A DNA stretch of 5,222 nucleotides from Candidatus Woesearchaeota archaeon (GTDB taxonomy: Archaea; Nanobdellota; Nanobdellia; Woesearchaeales; CG1-02-33-12): positions 1-5,222 of the forward strand of contig PWVO01000033.1 in NCBI GenBank assembly GCA_003561825.1, written 5' to 3'. Below are positions 1 through 5,222 of the stretch, one piece after another. How positions within the stretch are numbered: position 1 is the stretch's first letter; each line of letters opens with the position of its first letter. A program made the position numbers and the translations under genes. Under the pieces are notes generated by a model. The model saw only the letters and a list, made by a program, of their open reading frames with translations. It was not told the origin of the DNA and did not search any database.

Positions 1-1787
1 ATTTGTCTTCCAAAATAAGCTCCCTGCACATTCTGCCATCCCATTGGGGGAAGGCCTGCCTGGTAAGGGCCCCCAAATGAGTAAACCGGAGTTCCTAAGT
101 ATTCCCAAGTGCGGAGCATTCCGTGGAAGAAGCTTGCATCTGTTGTTGCTGCTGCACCTGGCTCAAGTGTATAGCCTCCTTTGTAGCCGTGCTTTTTTAG
201 CACTTTTATAATCTCTTTTATGGGGGCATTTCCCTGGCCTGCTGGCAAGTGCTCATCCTGGTAGCCGTAATTGTCGCTTAAGTGAATCTGGCCTATAACT
301 CCTTCTTTTGCAAGGTCTTCTGCCTGGTCTATCATCCATTTTTTGAATTCGCTGTCACTTCCCCTGAAATATTTTCTCCATGTGTTCAGATGGCCAATGT
401 CAAGAGTTCCTTTGATATGCTCTGCAGCTATTCTCTTTGCTTCTTCTTTGGAATAGCCTTTGCTGATAAGCTTTTCTGACATTTCTTTTCTTCCGCCCAT
501 TACAAGGTTTTTCAGCTCTTCTGGGTGGCCTCCGTAAGCTTCTGGATAGATGTTCTCAGGAGCAACAAAAAGCGGCTTTTCAAGGCCCTTGCTTTTTTCA
601 AATGCTGTCATGCCTGCATCAGCATAGCCCCTATAGCTTTTGTCAAGTGCATACCTCTCTGCGCTGATAACATTATCTGCCATTCTTTCCTGGTTTTTTG
701 CATCCTGAAGATAGCCTGTAACAAGATCTTTTTCTGACTCAATTCCTTTTTTTATTGCTTCTATCTCGCTTTTTGTTTCCTTAAGCCTGCCCTGCAGGAT
801 GTATTTTTTTTCAGGGTCTGCTGTTTGAAGGCTTTCTTCAAATATTTTTCTCTGCTCTTTAAGCTCTTCAAGTTTTTTAAGTGCATCGCCAATTTGTCTT
901 GAATGGTACTTTGCCCACCCACGTGAGCTGTTCATCTGGCCTTCAAGTGTTGCCTTGAGAAATGCCTCCTCTGGCATAACTTTATGCTCCTCCTCGTTAA
1001 AATCATCGCCTTTTTGCTTTCTTCTTTCTTCTGTCATTTCTTTTGCTTCTTCTTCAAAGTATTCCCAGTCAACTGGCTCAACCTTAAATGTTCCTTGTTC
1101 TTCATCAAAAACAGGCATTCTTTTTTCCCTGCTTACAACATTTCCCTCAAGGTCAATATACTCTCCGTTCTCGTTTTTAAGCCAGACTGGCCTGGCAACT
1201 TCCTCGTTTTTTCTTACCTGTGTAAGAACCTGGCCTGTCCTTCTATTGACAACTCTCATAACTGCTTTTTCAGGCTCTTCTTCAAATGCCCTGAAAATCT
1301 TTCCCTGATCTGCCCATGACTGTTCTGAGATAGGCCTCTGGAACTCTCCTGCATGGATTACTACTGGACCGCCAAGTGCTGTTTCTGATGCAAAATCTAC
1401 TGCCCTGTTGATTTCCTGCAGTGCAAACTCTCTTTGCTCGTCGCTGAAGTTTCCCTGCTGGTCCTGGCCTGCAAGGCCTGATGTGCCTACTGTTGCATGT
1501 GTTGTTAAGGTGACTTCATTTGCCCTGCTTAGCTCCCTTAAAGCCTGCCTCTGGTATTTGCCGAACATGCCGGGGGTCATGGCCTGGCCTGAGCCTTTCC
1601 CTGCTCCCATGAACTGTATGTCAATTGTTCCTGCTCCAGATCTTATTTTTGCTGCAATGCCTGGGATGTCTCTTGCTGCTATTCCCATGGGCATAGCTAA
1701 TCCTACATCTTTTATGGCGAGAGTCCTCTCGTAATTCTGATTGCCTAAATAGTTCTTGTCCATTGGGCTCTGGTATCCGTATATCAT
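1..1787 (-). CDS. Large TIM-barrel protein (AP endonuclease 2 / xylose isomerase-like superfamily) with a long internal insertion, 3' end outside window
   Basis: An open frame runs from ATG at 1787 to the left edge without a stop, giving 595 visible residues; the C-terminus is missing. The barrel motifs resemble endonuclease IV in order: H97 (THATVG), H145 (VVIHAGEF), E411 (APENIYP), D463 and H466 (LDIGHL), H502 (IHLSDN), D511 and H513 (DEHLPAGQG), E542 (YTLEPG). These would correspond to E. coli Nfo H69, H109, E145, D179, H182, H216, D229, H231 and E261, which bind three metal ions. Nfo is about 285 residues; here roughly 230 extra residues lie between H145 and E411, including a coiled coil near 301-354. 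Sugar-phosphate isomerases of the same fold share the later motifs, so the substrate (abasic DNA or a sugar) is unresolved. No signal peptide or membrane segment is visible, so it is probably cytosolic. The start lies 2 bases after the upstream stop, which suggests coupled translation. M9 (1763) is a less likely start. The superfamily call is firm; the reaction is not known. Confidence 0.87.
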   Translation of the reverse strand, partial: MIYGYQSPMDKNYLGNQNYERTLAIKDVGLAMPMGIAARDIPGIAAKIRSGAGTIDIQFMGAGKGSGQAMTPGMFGKYQRQALRELSRANEVTLTTHATVGTSGLAGQDQQGNFSDEQREFALQEINRAVDFASETALGGPVVIHAGEFQRPISEQSWADQGKIFRAFEEEPEKAVMRVVNRRTGQVLTQVRKNEEVARPVWLKNENGEYIDLEGNVVSREKRMPVFDEEQGTFKVEPVDWEYFEEEAKEMTEERRKQKGDDFNEEEHKVMPEEAFLKATLEGQMNSSRGWAKYHSRQIGDALKKLEELKEQRKIFEESLQTADPEKKYILQGRLKETKSEIEAIKKGIESEKDLVTGYLQDAKNQERMADNVISAERYALDKSYRGYADAGMTAFEKSKGLEKPLFVAPENIYPEAYGGHPEELKNLVMGGRKEMSEKLISKGYSKEEAKRIAAEHIKGTLDIGHLNTWRKYFRGSDSEFKKWMIDQAEDLAKEGVIGQIHLSDNYGYQDEHLPAGQGNAPIKEIIKVLKKHGYKGGYTLEPGAAATTDASFFHGMLRTWEYLGTPVYSFGGPYQAGLPPMGWQNVQGAYFGRQ

Positions 1788-1789
1788 TT

Positions 1790-2335
1790 TTACTGCATGT
1801 AAAACTCCATTATTGATTTTGAGATGTTTTTTGCAAGGACTATCTGGCCTGCAACCTGCCTGCTTATGTTTTCATAGGCTCCTCTGCTTATCTGGCGCTC
1901 TCTCTGCCTTGCAACTGCATAAGCTGCTCTTGCCTCAGCTGCCTGGCCAGGCGTTACATAGCCTGTCTCAACAACAGTGTTGTAGAGGTTTTCCATTGCC
2001 TGGGCAACATATCCTGTTGGCTGCCTTGAAAACTCTGAGGCCATTGTGTGGTATGCTGCCTGAAAGTCCTCTTCTTCTTTTTTAGGCGGCTGAGGGCTTT
2101 CCTCGTCAACTTTTTGCTCGAGCGAGCCTGCTGTGAAAAGGCTCTGGATGTTGATTTCCTCGAGGCTTGGCATCGGTATTTCCCTGATGTCCTGCTTTAT
2201 TTTTATCTCTTTTATTGATTCCTCGATTATTTTTTCTGCCTCTTCTATCTCTTTGAGGTTTTTTTCCCTTATCTCCTTCAGCTTTTTTATTCTTTCTTCA
2301 GGAGACAGCTTTTTTAGTGTGCTTATTTTCGCCAT
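1790..2335 (-). CDS. Small coiled-coil protein of unknown function, middle gene of the operon
   Basis: I do not recognise this 181-residue protein. From ATG at 2335 it begins MAKISTLKKLSPEERIKKL and continues as a strongly charged Lys/Glu helix to about residue 48, a likely coiled coil. A short linker rich in Pro and acidic residues follows (about 75-92). The C-terminal half is a separate Ala/Gln/Arg-rich helical region (about 92-181) with few Lys-Glu pairs. There is no signal peptide, membrane segment, Cys cluster or catalytic motif. An in-frame GTG at 2341 overlaps the stop of the upstream gene (GTGA) and would add two residues. ATG is preferred as the more usual codon, although the GGTGA before it is only 2 bases away, so initiation probably depends on ribosomes finishing the upstream gene. 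It ends 2 bases before the TIM-barrel gene. The bipartite helical build would suit an adaptor or assembly subunit for its neighbours; this is inference. Confidence 0.85.
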   Translation of the reverse strand: MAKISTLKKLSPEERIKKLKEIREKNLKEIEEAEKIIEESIKEIKIKQDIREIPMPSLEEINIQSLFTAGSLEQKVDEESPQPPKKEEEDFQAAYHTMASEFSRQPTGYVAQAMENLYNTVVETGYVTPGQAAEARAAYAVARQRERQISRGAYENISRQVAGQIVLAKNISKSIMEFYMQ

Positions 2336-2337
2336 TC

Positions 2338-3789
2338 TCACCAGGTTATCATTCTGTGGCCTTTTCTGAAGTTCTTGTAGGCAAGCCAGGCTGCTTGTGT
2401 TGCCTGGCCTGAGGCGTCGCTGATTTCTTTCTGGGCATAAAACTTGTGCATCTTCTTTTTCTTTTCCTGGCCCGAGTCCCCTGAGAATGATTTTCCTATT
2501 TCACCAAATCCTCTGAAGACTGACAAAAACGGGTCTATCACTGATTCCTGCTTTTTTGACGGCTTGTCCTGTTTTTCATCAAATTCCTCCCCTGCCTCCT
2601 TAAGGTAATTTTCAAGGTCTTCGCCAAGGGCATCCATTGCCGCCTGTATAGACCCGTCAGGAAGTCCGAGAAGCTCGTTGTCAACCAGGCCGAGAAGCTC
2701 CATGTTTTCCCTGTCCCTGTATGCTTTGTATTTTTCTATCTGCTCTTCTGACCAGGCATAGCTTCTTATTTTCATCTCTACTCTGCCTGCATGAACCGGG
2801 CCGCGCTGGTAGCCTTCTCCTGTGAACCTCATCTGGGGTGTTGTGCGGTAGTCAAAATTGACAAGAACGCATGGCTTGTATTTTGCCCCGTCTTTTACCT
2901 TGCCTGATGTCTTGTCAACAGGAAATTTTTTCGCAAGTATCTCTATCTCGACCATTGATCCCTCGAAAGGGCCTATTAAATCAGGGCTGTCCATTTTTTT
3001 TTCTGAGAGGTGGGACATTCTTATGAATTTGAGGTATGGCTTTATCCAGCTCATGTACATCTTTATTACATCATAATGCTGCCTTAAGAACCTAACGGTA
3101 AATTTTCTTCTTGTCTTTATTTCTTTGTATGTGTGGTCTTTCCATTCCATAAATGCCCTGAGCTTCCTCTTCAGGACTTCTCTTACTTTCCTGTTGAACT
3201 CAAGGGCGTCAACAACCTGGTCTACTTCTTTTGGTGTTGTGGGATGTGTGCTGAAGAAAAGGTCTGGAAGCACTGTGAACTCAAGCTCTCTTGCCATGCC
3301 ATATACAGATGCAGGGTTTTTTGCCCCTCCCTCAACCATGTCTATCCATATGCCTTTAAGTGTTATTTCCGCGCTTTCCCTGCTTTTGCTTGAAGCATCA
3401 TAGCTGTCCTGGTAGTAGCTTATTCTTTCGTCAAGGATTCTTATCTCTCTTACAAGCTGGAAGAGCTCCTTGACCATCTTGCCTATTGCTGCAAGGTACT
3501 GTGAAACCTTGTCCTGGTATATGCCTGTTCTCTGCATTGCAACGCCAAAGAAGCTTGACTGGTGCGATGCTGAGAAGATGTCCATTATTTTTTCAACTTC
3601 TCTGAAGCCCATGCTGACTCTGAGGAAATTGAGCACCCAGAAATATGCCTCTTCAACTGACTGGTTCGGGGTCTCGTATACAAGCCAGTATCTTCTTGCG
3701 GGCTTGGGATACCCGGTTTTTATGCCTTTTTGCATATAGGCTTCTTCAGATGCTTCTTCTTCAAATCCGTAATCTTTAAGATCTGCCAA
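2338..3789 (-). CDS. Conserved-looking helical protein of unknown function, first structural gene of the operon
   Basis: This 483-residue protein matches no family I can name. The start is TTG at 3789, chosen because GAGGTG lies 5 bases upstream and the frame then runs uninterrupted. Residues about 44-130 and 185-260 are long amphipathic helices rich in aromatic and charged residues. Residues about 277-345 look beta-rich (MVEIEILAKKF, KPCVLVNFDYR, GRVEMKIRSY) and probably form a small folded domain. Residues 350-400 are helical again, 395-450 is a charged low-complexity linker, and the last 35 residues form a basic Ala/Gln-containing helix ending at a TGA that overlaps the next gene's possible GTG. 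There is no signal peptide, membrane span, nucleotide-binding loop or metal-binding cluster. The promoter at 3826-3841 places it at the head of a three-gene unit. A scaffold or partner of the TIM-barrel protein is plausible but unproven. The coding call is firm; the function is unknown. Confidence 0.9.
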   Translation of the reverse strand: MADLKDYGFEEEASEEAYMQKGIKTGYPKPARRYWLVYETPNQSVEEAYFWVLNFLRVSMGFREVEKIMDIFSASHQSSFFGVAMQRTGIYQDKVSQYLAAIGKMVKELFQLVREIRILDERISYYQDSYDASSKSRESAEITLKGIWIDMVEGGAKNPASVYGMARELEFTVLPDLFFSTHPTTPKEVDQVVDALEFNRKVREVLKRKLRAFMEWKDHTYKEIKTRRKFTVRFLRQHYDVIKMYMSWIKPYLKFIRMSHLSEKKMDSPDLIGPFEGSMVEIEILAKKFPVDKTSGKVKDGAKYKPCVLVNFDYRTTPQMRFTGEGYQRGPVHAGRVEMKIRSYAWSEEQIEKYKAYRDRENMELLGLVDNELLGLPDGSIQAAMDALGEDLENYLKEAGEEFDEKQDKPSKKQESVIDPFLSVFRGFGEIGKSFSGDSGQEKKKKMHKFYAQKEISDASGQATQAAWLAYKNFRKGHRMITW

Positions 3790-3805
3790 TAAACCACCTC
3801 TTCAT
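3776..3805 (-). CDS. Possible 9-codon leaderless upstream ORF overlapping the TTG start
   Basis: ATG at 3805 opens a nine-codon frame (MKRWFIGRS) ending in TAA at 3776-3778. It is out of frame with the 483-residue gene and overlaps its first codons by 14 bases. The ATG lies 21 bases past the last base of the TATA box, exactly the spacing seen between the ychF promoter and its ATG, so the transcript may begin at this codon. If translated, it would carry ribosomes across the Shine-Dalgarno site and the TTG start. It may equally be a chance ATG inside a 16-base leader; its short length gives no coding statistics to judge by. Confidence 0.25.
   Translation of the reverse strand: MKRWFIGRS
3795..3800 (-). 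promoter_or_regulatory. Shine-Dalgarno site deciding the TTG start at 3789
   Basis: GAGGTG on the minus strand is complementary to the conserved 3' end of archaeal 16S rRNA (anti-SD CACCUC). It ends 5 bases before TTG at 3789. It is the reason to accept a TTG start, and it contrasts with ychF, which has no such site and seems leaderless. Confidence 0.75.
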
Positions 3806-3825
3806 GAGAGAAATGCTGTTTAAGA

Positions 3826-3841
3826 CATATATAATTCTTTC
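3826..3841 (-). promoter_or_regulatory. Archaeal BRE/TATA promoter of the three-gene operon
   Basis: The minus strand reads GAAAGAATTATATATG: a purine-rich BRE-like GAAAG followed by a TATA box. From the usual archaeal spacing of about 25 bases from the TATA centre, transcription should start near 3803-3806, leaving a leader of about 16 bases that contains the Shine-Dalgarno site. The promoter lies in the 60-bp gap just after the ychF stop. I see no clear hairpin or long T-tract terminator in that gap, so read-through from ychF is possible. Confidence 0.7.
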
Positions 3842-3849
3842 GGTAAGTA

Positions 3850-5058
3850 TCATTTGCCGCTGATAATCTCTATTACATCGCTGCTTTTGAGCTTGTGTTC
3901 TTTTCCTACTGGCATTTTTGCCTTGAGATCTATTGCTTTTATGAATTTTTTGCCAAAGTCTGTATGAAGCCTGTATGCAAAGCTGAGTGCTGTTGTTCCC
4001 GGGGGCATGAGAAAGCAGTCTGGAAGGATGTTTCCGTCTGAGTCTGCAAGCTTGTTTACACCTCCTGGGAATACTGCGATGTAGTTGAGGAGGCTGAACA
4101 CTGCAAAGTTAAGTGCCTGCTGCACCCCTGTGCTTCCAAACTCGCTGAGAATGGTGTTTTTTATGAACTCGAGGGCTTTTTTTTGGGGATCGCTGAGCTT
4201 ATCAGGCGAGATTATTTCAAAGCTGCTTTCTCCGGGGATGTATTTTATGAGGCCTTTTTTTGAGGCTTCCCTGAGCGCAAGCTCTGACTCTGCGCTGCAG
4301 CCTATTATTGTGTAGCCAGGAAATTCTTTTTTCATTTTTTTGATGTTTTCTTTTGACTGAGGTATGTCTATCTTGTTTGCTGCAATTACTATTTTTTTTG
4401 TTTTTCTCCTGAGCTCAATTGCTATTTGCTTAAGTGATGAATCTGGCCATTGGGTTATGTTGCCTCTGTCAAGGCTTAGTTTTTCAAGTACATGCTCTAC
4501 CATTTCTTCTGTTACTTTGAGGCCGCTTAAGTGCCTTGCTATGTCTTTTACTATTTTGTCTTCGTGGTCTTTTTCCTGCTGGACTGAGCGCGCAAATCTG
4601 TCCCAGCCTTTTTTTATGAGCTGAAGATACCACATGTCAAGCTCAAAATCAAGAAATCTGATGTCATTGCAGGGGTCGTATGAGCCGGGGCTTACTGGCT
4701 CTCCCATCTCATTTGTCCCTCCTGAGGCATCTACAATATGTATAAGTGCATCTGCCTGCCTCAGGTCATCAAGGAACTGGTTTCCCATTCCTTTGCCTTC
4801 ATATGCGCCTGGGACTAGGCCTGCAACATCTATAAGGTCAACTGGAACAAAGCGCTGGTGGCTTATGCAGTAGCCTTCTCTTGGGTTGCACTGTGTGCTG
4901 AAGAACTTGTCAGCGCATTCTGTTTTTACATAGCCTATGCCGTGGTTGGGCTTTATTGTTGCAAATGGATAGTTTTTTATCTCTACATTTGCAAGTGTAA
5001 GTGCCTTGAAGAATGTGCTTTTTCCTACATTTGCTTTTCCAACTACACCGATAAGCAT
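3850..5058 (-). CDS. ychF: Archaeal YchF/Obg-family translation-associated GTPase
   Basis: A 402-residue cytosolic P-loop GTPase of the Obg/YchF group, a family that associates with ribosomes and is linked to translation and stress. The G1 loop is GKANVGKST (7-15) and the G2 threonine is T34 in YPFATIKPNHG. G3 is DVAGLVPGA (77-85), followed by the family-typical GKGMGNQFLDDLRQADALIHIVDA. G4 is NKID (228-231) and G5 is CSAE (254-257). A helical insert lies between G3 and G4, and a TGS domain occupies roughly residues 330-402. Length and the YDP...FLDFELD stretch fit archaeal members rather than the roughly 363-residue bacterial ones. NKID is a canonical guanine-specificity motif, whereas bacterial and eukaryotic YchF/OLA1 carry NxxE and prefer ATP, so GTP is the likely substrate (inference). 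The start is ATG at 5058 because the P-loop follows at once and a TATA box lies 21 bases upstream. A longer in-frame reading back to 5136 would run through the promoter and the upstream gene's stop. Confidence 0.96.
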   Translation of the reverse strand: MLIGVVGKANVGKSTFFKALTLANVEIKNYPFATIKPNHGIGYVKTECADKFFSTQCNPREGYCISHQRFVPVDLIDVAGLVPGAYEGKGMGNQFLDDLRQADALIHIVDASGGTNEMGEPVSPGSYDPCNDIRFLDFELDMWYLQLIKKGWDRFARSVQQEKDHEDKIVKDIARHLSGLKVTEEMVEHVLEKLSLDRGNITQWPDSSLKQIAIELRRKTKKIVIAANKIDIPQSKENIKKMKKEFPGYTIIGCSAESELALREASKKGLIKYIPGESSFEIISPDKLSDPQKKALEFIKNTILSEFGSTGVQQALNFAVFSLLNYIAVFPGGVNKLADSDGNILPDCFLMPPGTTALSFAYRLHTDFGKKFIKAIDLKAKMPVGKEHKLKSSDVIEIISGK

Positions 5059-5078
5059 GAAAGATAATTCTTGGGCCA

Positions 5079-5094
5079 CATATAAATAAGTTTC
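5079..5094 (-). promoter_or_regulatory. Archaeal BRE/TATA promoter of ychF
   Basis: The minus strand reads GAAACTTATTTATATG: a BRE-like GAAA followed by a TATA box whose last base is 21 bases from the ychF ATG. With usual archaeal geometry the transcript starts at or within a base or two of the ATG, so ychF is probably translated from a leaderless mRNA. This agrees with the absence of any Shine-Dalgarno sequence there. The element begins 8 bases after the stop of the upstream gene. Confidence 0.72.
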
Positions 5095-5101
5095 TAAAAT
5101 A

Positions 5102-5222
5102 CTAGACTTCTGCATTTTCCCTTTTAAATACCTCATAAAATAATGCTAGTCTTTCTTCCTTGTCTTCCACCTCTATAATCTCCTGAATAAAATCATCCAT
5201 CTCTTTATTCTGGAGATAACAG
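5102..5222 (-). CDS. C-terminal fragment of an unidentified acidic protein, 5' end outside window
   Basis: A frame open from the right edge ends at TAG (5102-5104) and gives 39 residues that end in ALFYEVFKRENAEV. The other two minus frames contain stops here. The fragment is rich in Glu, Asp and Lys and looks like a helical protein tail (for example FIQEIIEVEDKEERL), but it is too short to assign a family. An internal ATG at 5200 could in principle start a 32-residue protein, though no Shine-Dalgarno site precedes it, so a continuing longer gene is more likely. Its stop falls 8 bases before the ychF promoter, which suggests ychF is transcribed independently of it. Confidence 0.55.
   Translation of the reverse strand, partial: CYLQNKEMDDFIQEIIEVEDKEERLALFYEVFKRENAEV

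Noticed and set aside
282..737. Plus-strand ORFs at 282-479 and 525-737
   Set aside because: They lie opposite the most conserved part of the barrel (D463, H466, H502) and have Cys/Phe-rich, non-protein-like composition.
955..1734. Plus-strand ORFs of about 110 codons (955-1308, 984-1319, 1408-1734)
   Set aside because: They are shadows opposite the TIM-barrel gene, mutually overlapping, Ser/Cys/Phe-rich and without recognisable motifs, while the minus frame holds ordered metal-ligand motifs.
2133..2369. Plus-strand hydrophobic ORF resembling a small membrane protein
   Set aside because: It is antisense to the Lys/Glu-rich coiled coil of the 181-residue protein. Reverse-complemented AAA/GAA codons read as Phe and Ser, which creates false hydrophobic stretches.
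233..2411. Frequent recurrence of the word ctggcct / aggccag
   Set aside because: The copies sampled (for example near 1466, 1580 and 2402) are irregularly spaced and mostly explained by Gly-Gln and Arg-Pro codon choice (GGC CAG), not by an array or regular repeat.
2994..3002. Run of nine A on the coding strand, with runs of eight within ychF (about 4177-4184 and 4392-4399), as programmed frameshift sites
   Set aside because: The frames continue intact through each run as Lys codons, no alternative frame gives a meaningful product, and such runs are ordinary in Lys-rich AT-leaning genes.
3798..3810. Inverted repeat CTCT-5 bases-AGAG over the predicted transcription start, a possible operator or hairpin masking the ribosome site
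   Set aside because: Arms of only 4 bp are expected often by chance and would form a very weak hairpin.
5059..5136. N-terminal extension of 26 residues on ychF from ATG at 5136
   Set aside because: It would cover the TATA box and the end of the upstream gene in a different frame, and YchF proteins begin directly at the P-loop strand, as M at 5058 does.

Overview
The window looks archaeal. Its one clearly recognisable housekeeping gene is an archaeal-type YchF/Obg-family GTPase, and the two intergenic gaps each carry a TATA box preceded by a purine-rich BRE-like element. One gene appears to be read from a leaderless transcript and another from a Shine-Dalgarno site with a TTG start. The other genes match no family I can name across most of their length, and the AT-leaning, Lys/Glu-rich coding is compatible with a DPANN-type lineage (Woesearchaeota/Pacearchaeota-like). 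That placement is inference, not demonstrated.

Every supported gene lies on the minus strand, so transcription runs from right to left. From the right edge: (1) 5102-5222 holds the last 39 codons of an unidentified acidic protein. (2) A 43-bp gap with a BRE/TATA promoter precedes ychF (3850-5058), a complete 402-residue P-loop GTPase with a C-terminal TGS domain. (3) A 60-bp gap with a second, very similarly built promoter drives three tightly packed genes. These are a 483-residue helical protein of unknown function (2338-3789), a 181-residue coiled-coil protein of unknown function (1790-2335), and a large TIM-barrel metalloenzyme-like protein (1787 to beyond the left edge, 595 residues visible).

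The main point of interest is the three-gene cluster. The TIM-barrel protein retains counterparts of all nine metal ligands of endonuclease IV (AP_endonuc_2 / xylose-isomerase-like superfamily). Between the second and third of them, however, it carries about 230 extra residues, made of a beta-rich segment followed by a coiled coil. The genes overlap or lie within a few bases of each other, which points to translational coupling and a shared job, perhaps one complex. The substrate and function cannot be read from the sequence. A smaller observation is a 9-codon ATG ORF at the predicted start of the operon transcript. It sits at exactly the same distance from its promoter as the ychF start codon does from its own, and it overlaps the TTG start of the first structural gene.

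No rRNA, tRNA, CRISPR array, insertion sequence or long repeat was seen. There is no stretch over 300 bases without a gene.
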